64,000 nt of DNA from Acrocarpospora corrugata (GTDB lineage: Bacteria > Actinomycetota > Actinomycetes > Streptosporangiales > Streptosporangiaceae). The DNA lies in the NCBI RefSeq assembly GCF_009687845.1, contig NZ_BLAD01000061.1:52689-116688 (forward strand), given 5' to 3'. Shown here one piece after another: positions 48,190 to 56,908 of this stretch. Every line of letters begins with the position of its first letter. Position 1 is the first letter of the stretch. The notes under the pieces are model-generated. The model saw only the letters and a list, made by a program, of their open reading frames with translations, was not told the DNA's origin and made no database searches. The position numbers and the translations under genes are program-made.

Positions 48190-48396
48190 ATGTCTGAATA
48201 CGCTCCGACCTTCAGCCTGGTCGACAGTGACGGGGACGGCCTGATCTCCGCCGAAGAGCTGGTCCGGCTCGCCGACCTGCTCGGCCAGCCGCTCGGCGAG
48301 GACGGCGCGGAAGCCGTCATCCGCAAGGTGGACGGCGACGGCGACGGCCTGATCAACCTGGAGGAGTTCGGCGGCTGGCTCCAGTCGACCCGCTAG
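48190..48396 (+). CDS. Small EF-hand calcium-binding protein
   Basis: 68 aa, ATG preceded by GAGGAGG. Two complete EF-hand loops: DSDGDGLISAEE (residues about 12-23) and DGDGDGLINLEE (about 48-59), each with Asp/Glu at positions 1, 3, 5 and 12. No signal peptide. Resembles the calerythrin/CabD-type small calcium buffers of sporulating actinomycetes. It lies 59 bp after the esterase gene and is convergent with the secreted-protein gene, whose stop is 3 bp away. Confidence 0.93.
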   Translation: MSEYAPTFSLVDSDGDGLISAEELVRLADLLGQPLGEDGAEAVIRKVDGDGDGLINLEEFGGWLQSTR

Positions 48397-48399
48397 GGC

Positions 48400-49617
48400 T
48401 CACGCCGCGATGTACACCTGGCTGAACACCTTCGCCAGCTTGGCGAGGTCGTCGGTGCCGGGCGTGTAGAGGGTGGCGAGGCGACGCTGGAGCGGTGCGA
48501 GCTTCTCCAGCTGGGCCCAGGTGGCGGCCGGAATGCCGTGCACGGTGCCCTTGACGTCCAGGTATCGGGACCAGACGTTGACCGTCGCCGCGCCGTCCTC
48601 CAGCGGCAGCACGATCCGCTCGGCGGTGGCGGCCTTGGCCTGCGCCGAGGTCAGCGAGCCGCCGACCAGACCGGCGTCCTCGGCGCCGACCTGGACCAGG
48701 GTGTCCCAGGCGCGGGCCTTGACCTGGATCCACTGGTTCCGCCTGGCCTCCAGGGCGCTGATCTTCCACTGGCCGTAGCCGGGGGCCATCCCGCTGTCCA
48801 GGGTGAGCTGGTCGAGCTTGCCGCCGGTGAGCAGCGGCTCGATCACGGCCGGGGTGAGCAGCGGGTACTGCTTCGCCATGGCCTGCACGCAGCCGGCGTG
48901 GCCGCCGCAGGCGAACTCGGGGACCACGGTGTGCACGCCCAGCTTCCTGCCGGGGGCGATCTCGCGCAGCGCGGCCGAGGCGGCGGTGACGAACTTGGTC
49001 AGCTCCGCGGCGGTAGTGAAATTGGCGTTGTAGCCGAGCTGGGTGGTGAACCGGATCCCGGCCACGCCCGGCTGGGCGGCCAGCGCGCCGACGTTCTTGA
49101 CGGCGGCGGCGAACGCCTGCTCGCCGGCCTTCCAGTCGTCGGCCAGTTCGGTGTCGATCCAGACCCGCAGGTCGTTCTCGCCGGCCAGCTCGACCGCCTG
49201 CCCGGTGGGGGTGGCCGCGGCGGCCTCGACCTCGTCGGGTTCGACCGTGCAGGTCGTGCCGGGCGGATCGCAGACGACGTCGCCGCCGTCCTCGGCCGGT
49301 CCCGCGTCGGTCTCGTCGAAGGCGTCGCCGTCGCCGGTGGGGCAGGGGCCGTCCGTGCAGGTGATGTCGAGCTCCACCCAGCCGGCCCCGTACGGCTCGG
49401 CCTGCTGGAGGTTGCCGGCGTCGTCGGCCAGCCAGCCCATGGCGATCGCGAGGGCCTCGTCGGGTTTGGCCAGCCAGCGGCAGACCACGTACGAGGGGGT
49501 GCCCGCGGCGAGCTGGTCGTTGCAGGATTCACCGGCCGAGAACGCCGTGGAGCCCGGGAGCCACACCGAGATCGCTGCCGTGATCGCACCGATGGCCGCA
49601 ATCCGCCGTAAACGCAT
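48400..49617 (-). CDS. Secreted protein with barrel-like domain and acidic insertion, unknown function
   Basis: 405 aa from the ATG at 49617 with GGAG five bases upstream. Signal peptide MRLRRIAAIGAITAAISVWLPGSTAFSA. Mature protein: CNDQLAAGTPSYVVCRWLAKPDEALAIAMGWL, then an acidic, low-complexity stretch with two Cys pairs (TCTDGPCPTGDGDAFDETD, VCDPPGTTCTVEPDEVE), then a region reading like a TIM barrel (VWIDTELADDWKAG, GVAGIRFTTQLGYN, KLGVHTVVPEFACG, LTLDSGMAPGYGQWK). The pattern suggests an extracytoplasmic sugar-processing-like fold but I recognise no family. The acidic segment could bind calcium. Confidence 0.75.
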   Translation of the reverse strand: MRLRRIAAIGAITAAISVWLPGSTAFSAGESCNDQLAAGTPSYVVCRWLAKPDEALAIAMGWLADDAGNLQQAEPYGAGWVELDITCTDGPCPTGDGDAFDETDAGPAEDGGDVVCDPPGTTCTVEPDEVEAAAATPTGQAVELAGENDLRVWIDTELADDWKAGEQAFAAAVKNVGALAAQPGVAGIRFTTQLGYNANFTTAAELTKFVTAASAALREIAPGRKLGVHTVVPEFACGGHAGCVQAMAKQYPLLTPAVIEPLLTGGKLDQLTLDSGMAPGYGQWKISALEARRNQWIQVKARAWDTLVQVGAEDAGLVGGSLTSAQAKAATAERIVLPLEDGAATVNVWSRYLDVKGTVHGIPAATWAQLEKLAPLQRRLATLYTPGTDDLAKLAKVFSQVYIAA

Positions 49618-49660
49618 CTTCACTCCAGGATTCCTCGTGATCGCCCCGACAGTATAGAGA

Positions 49661-50764
49661 TCAACCGGTCTGGCCGCTGGTGCGAAGACCGCGCGTCGCC
49701 GACCGGGGATGCAGGCCGAAGCGGGGGTCGGGTTCGGCGCTGCCGTCGAGGATGTCGGCGAGGTAGTCGGCCAGAGCGGGGGCGTGTTTGAAGCCGTGGC
49801 CGGAGTCGCCGCCGAGCACCCATTCGCCCGCGCGGACTTGGGCGATGATCCATTCGGCGTCGGCGGTCAGCGCGTACTGGCAGACCTGGCTGAACAGGAC
49901 GGGGGCCGCCGCGAGGGCGGGGAAGCGGCGGCGCAGGTAGTCGCGGGCCAGGGTCTCGCTGGCGGGGAGGATCTGGCGGGTTCCGGTGGCCGGGTCGTAG
50001 GGCGGGCCCTCGACGTCGCTGGTGGCCTTCATGCCGAGGCCGTCGAGGTCGCCGTGGCCGTAGGCGGAGCTGTCGTACTCGGCGTAGGCGGGGATCGACG
50101 CCCAGGCGGCGGGGGCGTCGAAGTGCAGGGTGTCCTGGCGGGTGACGGTGAGCGGGAGGTCGAAGAGGGCGGGGAGCCAGGCGCCGCAGGCCCAGACGAC
50201 GCGGTCGGCGGTCCGGGTCTCGCCGTCCACCCGGACACCGCCGCCGGGGGCCGGGCGGGCTTCGGCGCGGACCATGGTGACGCCGGCGGCCTGGGCCAGG
50301 CGGGCGGTGAGCTGGGTGGCGCGGCGGGCGCGGAGCACGCCGGAGCGGGGTTCGCGCAGGACGAAGGACAGGTCATCGCCGCGGAAGTCGGGGAAGGCTC
50401 GGCCGGCGTCGGCGGGGTCCAGCACCTCGAAGGGGATGTCCAGATTTTTCAGGACCTGGGTGCTGGCGGCTTCCCAGCCGTGCTCCTGGCGGGCGAACAG
50501 CATGACGCCGGTCTCCAGGAACACCTCCTCGCCGGCGCGTTCGCCCAGGCGGCGCCAGCCGTCACGGGCTTTCCAGGCCATCCGGGCATACCAGTCGTCG
50601 TGACCGTGCGAGCAGCTCAGCAGGCGGGTCTCGCCCGCGCTGGCCTGGCGGAGGTGCCCGGGGGCGTACTGCTCGATCAGGGTCACCCGCCAGCCGGACT
50701 CGGCCAGCCGCAGCGCCAGTGACGTCCCCCAGATGCCTGCGCCCACCACGATTACGGTCCTCAT
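49661..50764 (-). CDS. FAD-dependent amino acid/amine oxidase (DAO family)
   Basis: 367 aa from the ATG at 50764. FAD motif VIVVGAGIWGTSLALRLAESGWRVTLIEQ, GETRLLSCSHGHDDWYARMAWKA as in monomeric sarcosine oxidase-like enzymes, and C-terminal GEWVLGGDSGHGFKHAPALADYLADIL with flavin contacts. Oxidises N-methyl or primary amino acids with O2 or another acceptor. Divergent from the IclR gene of the homogentisate locus with a 34-bp gap, which hints at a role in the same amino-acid catabolism. Confidence 0.92.
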   Translation of the reverse strand: MRTVIVVGAGIWGTSLALRLAESGWRVTLIEQYAPGHLRQASAGETRLLSCSHGHDDWYARMAWKARDGWRRLGERAGEEVFLETGVMLFARQEHGWEAASTQVLKNLDIPFEVLDPADAGRAFPDFRGDDLSFVLREPRSGVLRARRATQLTARLAQAAGVTMVRAEARPAPGGGVRVDGETRTADRVVWACGAWLPALFDLPLTVTRQDTLHFDAPAAWASIPAYAEYDSSAYGHGDLDGLGMKATSDVEGPPYDPATGTRQILPASETLARDYLRRRFPALAAAPVLFSQVCQYALTADAEWIIAQVRAGEWVLGGDSGHGFKHAPALADYLADILDGSAEPDPRFGLHPRSATRGLRTSGQTG

Positions 50765-50798
50765 CGGGCCAGGGTGCCATACCGGCCATAATCGAAGA

Positions 50799-51434
50799 AT
50801 GGCGGCCGAGGCAGCGCAGACGTTGGAGCGGGGGCTGCGGCTGTTGCGCGTGCTCGCCGATGGGCAGCGCGGGCGTACGCCCACCGAGCTCGCCGCCGAG
50901 CTGGGGTTGAGCCGACCGGCGGTGTACCGGCTGATCACCACGCTCCAGCAGGAGGGGTTCGCGCGGCGGGACGCGGAGGGGCTGGTTCATCTCGGGTTCG
51001 GGGTGCTGGTGCTGGCCCAGGCGGTGCAGCCGCTGCTGCGGGCTGCCGCGCTGCCGACGCTGCGGAAGCTGGCGGAGCGGGCGGGGGCGACCGCGCATCT
51101 GACCGTGGCGGAGGGCGGCGACGGGCTGGCGATCGCGGTGGTGGAGCCGTCGTGGACGGACATGCACGTGGCCTATCGGGAGGGGTCGCGGCATCCGCTG
51201 TCGAAGGGCGCGGCCGGGCTGGCGATTCTGGCGCGGCGGGCGGGGGCCGACGGGTTCCAGGCGTCCGCCGGGCAGTTGCAGGAGGGGGCACGCGGGGTGG
51301 CGGCGGCGATTCCGGAGCTGCCGTGGCTGGAGGCGTCGGTCGGGGTGATCACGTTCGGGCAGCTGGACGTCGAGGCGACCGGGGAGCTGGTGCTGGGCGC
51401 GGCCCGTGAGCTCGCCGACGCGCTCAATCGTTGA
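50799..51434 (+). CDS. IclR-family regulator of the homogentisate genes
   Basis: 211 aa from the ATG at 50799. Winged helix TLERGLRLLRVLADGQRGRTPTELAAELGLSRPAVYRLITTLQQEGFARR; effector domain GATAHLTVAEGGDGLAIAVVEPSW, HPLSKGAAGLAIL, GVAAAIPELPWLEASVGVITFGQL. It is shorter than typical IclR proteins (about 250 aa) because the effector domain is trimmed. It lies 73 bp before hmgA on the same strand and is the obvious candidate for its regulator. Confidence 0.9.
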   Translation: MAAEAAQTLERGLRLLRVLADGQRGRTPTELAAELGLSRPAVYRLITTLQQEGFARRDAEGLVHLGFGVLVLAQAVQPLLRAAALPTLRKLAERAGATAHLTVAEGGDGLAIAVVEPSWTDMHVAYREGSRHPLSKGAAGLAILARRAGADGFQASAGQLQEGARGVAAAIPELPWLEASVGVITFGQLDVEATGELVLGAARELADALNR

Positions 51435-51471
51435 CAGGACGGCCAGTCCGGGGCAGTGTCGTACGTATAGA

Positions 51472-51485
51472 GGACAAAGGTGTCC
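51472..51485. promoter_or_regulatory. Palindrome upstream of hmgA
   Basis: GGACAAAGGTGTCC: GGACA and TGTCC arms with 4-bp spacing, 22 bp before the hmgA start, in the gap after the IclR gene. Probable operator of the IclR protein. A second GGAC-type element occurs just downstream (CCGGACG). Confidence 0.5.
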
Positions 51486-51507
51486 GCTATCCGGACGTGG
51501 AGGACTC

Positions 51508-52668
51508 ATGCCGTACTACCAGCGGGTCGGGGAAGTGCCGCGGAAGCGCCATGTGCGGTTCCCGAAGCCGGACGGCGGGTTGTACGCCGAGGAGCTGATG
51601 GGCGAGGAAGGCTTCTCGTCGGACTCGTCGCTGCTCTATCACCGGTACGCGCCCACGGCGATCGTGAAGGCGGAGGCCGTACCGGCGCTGGCGGGGGGTG
51701 AGCTCGCGCCGAACATGCCGCTTTCACCACGACATTTCCGGACTCAGGATTTGGGGTCGGGCGGGGATCTCGTCTCGGGGCGGCGGCTGCTGGCGGGGAA
51801 CGGGGACGTCCGCATCGCGTACGCGGCCGGGGACCTGCCGAGTGAGCTCTACCGCGACTCGATGGGCGACGAATGCGTGTACGTCCAGTCCGGCCGCGCC
51901 ACCTTCGAATCCACCTACGGCGCGATGGAAGTCGGCGAAGGCGACTATGTCGTAATCCCGACCGGGACGATCCACCGCTGGGTCCCCCACGGCACGGTCA
52001 CCGCGCTCGTCGTCGAAGCCGCCGGGCACATCCGCCCGCCCAAGCGCTACCTCTCCCAGTACGGCCAGTTCCTGGAGCACGCGCCCTACTGCGAACGCGA
52101 CCTGCGCCTGCCCGCCGAACCCCTGCTCACCGAGGGCGAGGACGTCCCGGTCCTGGTCAGAACCCGGGGCGGGCTGACCAGACTGACCTACCGCAACCAC
52201 CCGTTCGACGTGGTCGGCTGGGACGGCTGCCTCTACCCCTACGCGTTCAACATCGCCGACTTCGAGCCGATCGTGAAGCGCACCCACGCCCCGCCGCCGG
52301 TGCACCAGACCTTCGAGGGCCCCGGCTTCGTGATCTGCTCGTTCTGCCCGCGCCCGCTGGACTTCCACCCGGACGCGGTGCCGATCCCGTACAACCACCA
52401 CAACGTGGACTCCGACGAGTTCATGTTCTACGTCGGCGGCGACTACAGCGCCCGCGCCGGTTCCGGCATCGACGTCGGGTCGATCTCGCTGCACCCGGCC
52501 GGGTTCACGCACGGGCCGCAGCCGGGCGCGGTGGAGGCGGTGATCGCCTCGGGCGCGACGACCACCAGTGAGCTGGCCGTCATGATCGACACCTTCCGGC
52601 CGCTGGACCTGGGCGCGGCGGCGCTGGCCTGCGAAGACACCGACTACGCGTGGACCTGGGCCCGGTAG
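51508..52668 (+). CDS. hmgA: Homogentisate 1,2-dioxygenase
   Basis: 386 aa from the ATG at 51508 with GGAGG upstream. Opens the ring of homogentisate to maleylacetoacetate in tyrosine/phenylalanine breakdown. Iron ligands are visible: His and Glu in NHHNVDSDEFMFYVGG and His in HPAGFTHGPQPG; also HPFDVVGWDGCLYPYAFNI, which is diagnostic of the family. Slightly shorter than human HGD (445 aa), as in other actinobacterial forms. The fumarylacetoacetase gene begins on the next base after its stop. Confidence 0.96.
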   Translation: MPYYQRVGEVPRKRHVRFPKPDGGLYAEELMGEEGFSSDSSLLYHRYAPTAIVKAEAVPALAGGELAPNMPLSPRHFRTQDLGSGGDLVSGRRLLAGNGDVRIAYAAGDLPSELYRDSMGDECVYVQSGRATFESTYGAMEVGEGDYVVIPTGTIHRWVPHGTVTALVVEAAGHIRPPKRYLSQYGQFLEHAPYCERDLRLPAEPLLTEGEDVPVLVRTRGGLTRLTYRNHPFDVVGWDGCLYPYAFNIADFEPIVKRTHAPPPVHQTFEGPGFVICSFCPRPLDFHPDAVPIPYNHHNVDSDEFMFYVGGDYSARAGSGIDVGSISLHPAGFTHGPQPGAVEAVIASGATTTSELAVMIDTFRPLDLGAAALACEDTDYAWTWAR

Positions 52669-53703
52669 ATGTTCGGACTGGACAACCTGCCGTACGGGGT
52701 GGCCGGGGACAGGGTCGTGGTCAGATACGGGGACCACGTCCTCGATCTGGCCGCCGCCCTGGGCGACTCCGAGTTCCGCTCGCCGAGCCTGAACGCGTTC
52801 CTGGCGCTCGGGCGTCCGGCCTGGCGGGCGACCCGGCGTCGGATTCAGAGTGTGCTCCGGGCGGGCAGCGAGCACCTCATCCCGCTGGCCGAGGTCGAAC
52901 TGCGGATGCCGTTCGAGGTGGCCGACTATGTCGACTTCTACTGCTCACTGGAGCACGCCACCAACCTGGGCCGCCTGTTCCGGCCCGGCGAGGAGCCGCT
53001 GAAGCCCAACTGGCGGCATCTGCCGGTCGGCTATCACGGCAGGGCGGGCACGGTCGTGGTCTCCGGGACGCCGATCCGCAGGCCGTACGGGCAGATCGGC
53101 GGGCCGGAGTTCGGGCCGACGGCGAAGCTGGACATCGAGGCGGAACTGGGGTTCGTGGTCGGCGTCGGCACCGAACTGGGCGACCGGCCGGGCGCGTTCG
53201 AGGACCACGTGTTCGGGGTGACGCTCGTCAACGACTGGAGCGCGCGGGACATCCAGTCCTGGGAATACGTCCCGCTCGGGCCCTTTCTGGGCAAGTCGTT
53301 CGCGACGTCGATCTCGCCGTGGATCACGCCGCTGGAGGCACTGGAGCACGCCAGGGTGCCGGGGCGGGCGCAGGATCCCGAACCGCTGGACTATCTGAAG
53401 CGCGGCGCGCCCTGGGGGCTCGACCTGCGGCTGCGGGTGGAGCTGAACGGGGAGACGGTAAGCGAACCGCCGTACCGAGGGATGTACTGGACGCCCGACC
53501 AGATGCTCGCCCATATGACCGTGAACGGCGCTTCGCTGCGGACCGGCGATCTGTTCGCCAGCGGCACCGTTTCCGGCCCCGACGATCCGGGTTCGTTCAT
53601 CGAGGGGAACCGGCCGTTCCTGCGCGACGGCGACACGGTGACGATCAACGCGACCACCGTCTCCGGCATGTCCCTCGGTACGGTGTCCGGTACCGTCACT
53701 TAG
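52669..53703 (+). CDS. fahA: Fumarylacetoacetase
   Basis: 344 aa, ATG immediately after the hmgA stop (TAG ATG), so translation is coupled. Hydrolyses fumarylacetoacetate to fumarate and acetoacetate, the last step of tyrosine catabolism. FAH metal ligands are seen: Asp in DFYCSLEHATNLGRLFRP, Glu pair in LDIEAELGFVVG, Asp in LVNDWSARDIQSWEY; also VGYHGRAGTVVVSGTPI. No maleylacetoacetate isomerase gene is adjacent; glutathione-free isomerases or spontaneous isomerisation may serve. Confidence 0.95.
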   Translation: MFGLDNLPYGVAGDRVVVRYGDHVLDLAAALGDSEFRSPSLNAFLALGRPAWRATRRRIQSVLRAGSEHLIPLAEVELRMPFEVADYVDFYCSLEHATNLGRLFRPGEEPLKPNWRHLPVGYHGRAGTVVVSGTPIRRPYGQIGGPEFGPTAKLDIEAELGFVVGVGTELGDRPGAFEDHVFGVTLVNDWSARDIQSWEYVPLGPFLGKSFATSISPWITPLEALEHARVPGRAQDPEPLDYLKRGAPWGLDLRLRVELNGETVSEPPYRGMYWTPDQMLAHMTVNGASLRTGDLFASGTVSGPDDPGSFIEGNRPFLRDGDTVTINATTVSGMSLGTVSGTVT

Positions 53704-53729
53704 CGGGATTGGTTCGTTACTCTGGGAAT

Positions 53730-54911
53730 ATGCGTCACGTGGGCTGGCAGCTGACCGTTCTCGTTCTCGCCGGGTGCTCGTCGGTGACGGCGGAGACGCG
53801 GGCCCCCGCTCCGGTCATCACCATGTCACCGGCCGCCGACGACCTCCGGGCCCGCCCGGACCGCGGCCTGGTCGTCCAAGCCCGGTACGGCACGCTGACC
53901 GCCGTCACCGCCTTCGCCGGCGGGAAACAGGTCCCGGGCGCCTTCAGCGGCGACCACACCGTCTGGCGCTCCACCTGGACGCTGCCCCCCGGCACCGCGC
54001 ACGTCGTCAACGCCACCGCGTCCGGCGCGGGCGGCGCGGCCCGCCACGCCGCCCGCTTCCGGACCCTGCCCGCCGGACCCGGCGGCGGCGTGTCCATCGA
54101 CCCGCTGCCCGGCGAGACCGTGGGCGTCGGCATGCCGATCATCATGAGGTTCACCACCCCCATCACCGACCGAGTCGCCATCGAACGCGCCTTGGAGGTC
54201 AAATCCGACAAACCAGCCGAAGGCGCCTGGCACTGGTTCAGCCCCACCGACGTCGTCTACCGGCCACGCCGCTACTGGCGGCCCCGCCAGCGCGTCGAAC
54301 TCACCGCCCACCTGGCCGGCATCCGCCTCGCCCCCGGCGTGTACGGCCCCGCCGACCGCACCCTCGCCTTCACCATCGGCCGCAAGATGACCAGCACCGT
54401 CGACACCCTCACCCACCAGATGCTGGTCCGCCGCAACGGCGAACTCATCCGTCGCGTGCCCATCAGCGCCGGCAAGGGCACCAGCTTCGAATACACCACC
54501 AACAGCGGCACGCACCTGACCATGGGCAAGGGCAACCCGGTCCACATGACGTCCCCCGGCCGCGGCCTCGGCGAGCCCGGCTACTACGACCAGACCATCT
54601 CGTACGCGGTCCGGATCTCCGACAGCGGCGAGTTCGTGCACGCGTTCAACAACATCTGGGCCCAGGGACGGCAAAATGTCAGCCATGGTTGCGTGAACGC
54701 GTCGCCCGCCGAGGCGGCCTGGTTCTACGCCAACGCGCTGCGCGGCGATCCCGTCCTGGTCACCGGAACCAGCCGGATCCTGGAACCGGACAACGGCTGG
54801 GGCTTCTGGCAGCTGTCGTGGTCGGCGTGGCTGACGGGAAGCGCACTCCACGCCACAAAACCTGTGAATTCGTCCACGAGCCCACTGCTTCCCCACGTTT
54901 ATGACATGTAG
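53730..54911 (+). CDS. L,D-transpeptidase lipoprotein
   Basis: 393 aa from the ATG at 53730; the frame is open further upstream without meaning. Lipobox LVLAGCSS, then two Ig-like domains (about residues 40-240) and a YkuD catalytic domain: TMGKGNPVHMTSPGRGLGEPGYYD..., HAFNNIWAQGRQNVSHGCVNASPAEAAWFY with the catalytic Cys in SHGCVN. It makes 3-3 crosslinks in peptidoglycan outside the membrane, as LdtMt2-type enzymes do. The C-terminal tail includes WSAWLTGSALHATKPV, family typical. Confidence 0.95.
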   Translation: MRHVGWQLTVLVLAGCSSVTAETRAPAPVITMSPAADDLRARPDRGLVVQARYGTLTAVTAFAGGKQVPGAFSGDHTVWRSTWTLPPGTAHVVNATASGAGGAARHAARFRTLPAGPGGGVSIDPLPGETVGVGMPIIMRFTTPITDRVAIERALEVKSDKPAEGAWHWFSPTDVVYRPRRYWRPRQRVELTAHLAGIRLAPGVYGPADRTLAFTIGRKMTSTVDTLTHQMLVRRNGELIRRVPISAGKGTSFEYTTNSGTHLTMGKGNPVHMTSPGRGLGEPGYYDQTISYAVRISDSGEFVHAFNNIWAQGRQNVSHGCVNASPAEAAWFYANALRGDPVLVTGTSRILEPDNGWGFWQLSWSAWLTGSALHATKPVNSSTSPLLPHVYDM

Positions 54912-54967
54912 CGTGAAAAGTGGAACCCCACAGAGGTGGAATCCGTTGAACGCTATGGAGGCGGGCA

Positions 54968-55399
54968 ATGGACTCGTGGATCGTCTGGCTGGTCCTCGCG
55001 GCGGCACTGGGCGTCGCGGAGATCTTCACGTTGACCGCCGCACTTGGGCTCATCTCGGTCGCGGCGCTGCTTACCGCCGGCGTGGCGGCTGTCGGGCTGC
55101 CGCCCGGCCTGCAACTGCTCGTCTTCGCTCTGGCCTCGGTCGCCGGTGTGGTCGGCATCCGGCCGATCGCCCAGCGGCACATCCAACAGGCTCCGGCCCA
55201 TCGGTTCGGAGTGTCCGCGATCGTCGGCAAATCCGCGTACGTGACCCGGGAGGTCACCGGCCGCGACGGCCGGGTCCGCATCGGCGGGGAGGAATGGTCC
55301 GCGCGGGCATATGACGAGACCCTCGTCATCCCTGTCGGCGCCACCGTTGACGTCTTCGAGATCGAAGGAGCCACCGCGCTCGTCTACCCCCGGGAGTGA
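54968..55399 (+). CDS. NfeD-like membrane protein
   Basis: 143 aa, GGAGG before the ATG. Three hydrophobic segments (WIVWLVLAAALGVAEIFTL, ALGLISVAALLTAGVAAV, LQLLVFALASVAGVVGI), then an OB-fold domain (VGKSAYVTREVTGRDGRVRIGGEEWSARAYDETLVIPVGATVDVFEIEGATALVYP), the NfeD C-terminal signature. It pairs with the SPFH protein encoded 2 bp downstream and may organise membrane microdomains. Confidence 0.95.
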   Translation: MDSWIVWLVLAAALGVAEIFTLTAALGLISVAALLTAGVAAVGLPPGLQLLVFALASVAGVVGIRPIAQRHIQQAPAHRFGVSAIVGKSAYVTREVTGRDGRVRIGGEEWSARAYDETLVIPVGATVDVFEIEGATALVYPRE

Positions 55400-55401
55400 C
55401 C

Positions 55402-56484
55402 ATGGAAGTCGCCCTGCTCGTTGTCCTAGTCGTCGTCGTGCTGTTCGCCATGACCACGGTGCTGCGGTCCGTACGGATCGTGCCACAGGCACGCGCGGGC
55501 AACGTGGAACGGCTGGGGCGGTACCACCGCACCCTCGAACCCGGGCTGAACTTCGTCATCCCGTACGTGGACCGGGTCCGGCCGCTGATCGACCTGCGCG
55601 AGCAAGTGGTCTCATTCAAGCCGCAGCCGGTCATCACCGAAGACAACCTGGTCGTGGACATCGACACCGTGCTCTACTTCCAGGTCACCGACCCGCGGGC
55701 GGCGTCGTACGAGATCGCCAACTTCATCCAGGGCGTCGAGCAGCTGACCGTGACCACGCTGCGGAACGTGGTCGGCGGGATGGACCTGGAGATGACGCTC
55801 ACCTCGCGTGACACCATCAACAGCCAGCTGCGGGGCGTGCTCGACGAGGCCACCGGGAAGTGGGGCATCCGGGTCAACCGGGTGGAGATCAAGGCGATCG
55901 ACCCGCCGCGCAGCATCAAGGAGGCGATGGAGAAGCAGATGCGCGCCGAGCGCGACAAGCGGGCCGCCATCCTCACCGCCGAAGGCTTCCGCCAGTCCCA
56001 GATCCTCACCGCGGAAGGCGAGAAGCAGAGCGCGATCCTCCGCGCCGAAGGCGAACGCACCTCCCAGATCCTGAAGGCCGAAGGCCAGTCCCAGGCGATC
56101 GACGAGGTCTTCCAGGCCGTCCACCGCAACGACCCCGACCCGAAACTACTCGCCTACCAGTACCTCCAGATGCTCCCCCAACTCGCCCAGGGCCCCGGCA
56201 ACACGTTCTGGGTCATCCCAAGCGAGGTCACCTCAGCACTCCAGGGCGTCTCGAAGGCCTTCACCGAAGCACTCCCCCAGTCCCCGGCCACCCGCGAACA
56301 CCGCCCAAGCCAGGCCGGCAGCGAAGCGGTCGCCGAAGCCGAACGCGCCGCCGCCGAAGCAAAGGCAGTCGCCGACCAGCCATTGGGGATGCCGCGCTCG
56401 ATCGAGTCCGCCAACGCGGTGGCCGACGCACTCAAGGAATTCACGGCCCAACCCGAACCCGCCGAAAAGCCCCGGGACAACTGA
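55402..56484 (+). CDS. SPFH/Band 7 domain protein (paraslipin-like)
   Basis: 360 aa from the ATG at 55402 (GGGAG upstream). One N-terminal membrane segment (VALLVVLVVVVLFAMTTVL), then the SPFH domain: RIVPQARAGNVERLGRYHRTLEPGLNFVIPYVDRV, VITEDNLVVDIDTVLYFQVTDPRAASYEI, GKWGIRVNRVEIKAIDPPRSIKEAMEKQMRAERDKRAAILTAEG, then a helical region of near repeats ILTAEG/ILRAEGERTSQILKAEGQSQ. Partner of the NfeD-like protein upstream; the pair probably scaffolds membrane domains. Confidence 0.95.
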   Translation: MEVALLVVLVVVVLFAMTTVLRSVRIVPQARAGNVERLGRYHRTLEPGLNFVIPYVDRVRPLIDLREQVVSFKPQPVITEDNLVVDIDTVLYFQVTDPRAASYEIANFIQGVEQLTVTTLRNVVGGMDLEMTLTSRDTINSQLRGVLDEATGKWGIRVNRVEIKAIDPPRSIKEAMEKQMRAERDKRAAILTAEGFRQSQILTAEGEKQSAILRAEGERTSQILKAEGQSQAIDEVFQAVHRNDPDPKLLAYQYLQMLPQLAQGPGNTFWVIPSEVTSALQGVSKAFTEALPQSPATREHRPSQAGSEAVAEAERAAAEAKAVADQPLGMPRSIESANAVADALKEFTAQPEPAEKPRDN

Positions 56485-56528
56485 CAGCAGTTCACGGCAC
56501 GCCGCCGCCTGAACCCGGTGGCGTGCCG

Positions 56529-56708
56529 ATGGCCCAACCCGAACCCACGGCGGACAACTGGTCGATCAGACGTGGCCAGTTGGCACCAGAAGCGCACCCG
56601 GCTCGCCGCTCGCACCTCGTCCAGGCGCACGGCGCGCTGCTGTCGGCTCCCGTTTGGGAGCGCTACGGACTACCGAGGGAGATCCGCAGCGAGCACAGCC
56701 TCGCGTGA
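56529..56708 (+). CDS. Doubtful 59-codon ORF
   Basis: ATG at 56529 gives a hydrophilic 59-residue product (MAQPEPTADNWSIRR..., ending EIRSEHSLA). No recognisable domain and no strong ribosome site. It lies between the SPFH gene and the zincin remnant. It could be a short gene or random open frame. Confidence 0.2.
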   Translation: MAQPEPTADNWSIRRGQLAPEAHPARRSHLVQAHGALLSAPVWERYGLPREIRSEHSLA

Positions 56709-56908
56709 ACCGGCGTGAATACAGCCCGCCGGTTCTCCAGGCGAAATGACCATGTGCTGGGAGCGCCCGGGGCAGAATGGGCGCTCGTGGCTTCCCCCTC
56801 CTGTGTCTGCCGTGGGCAGCGAACACCCACCCCATTCCGCGTGATGGCCGGCGACACTGTGGGGTTCTGGAACGAGTGCTGCGCCGTCAGTGGATACCGA
56901 GCGGCGAC

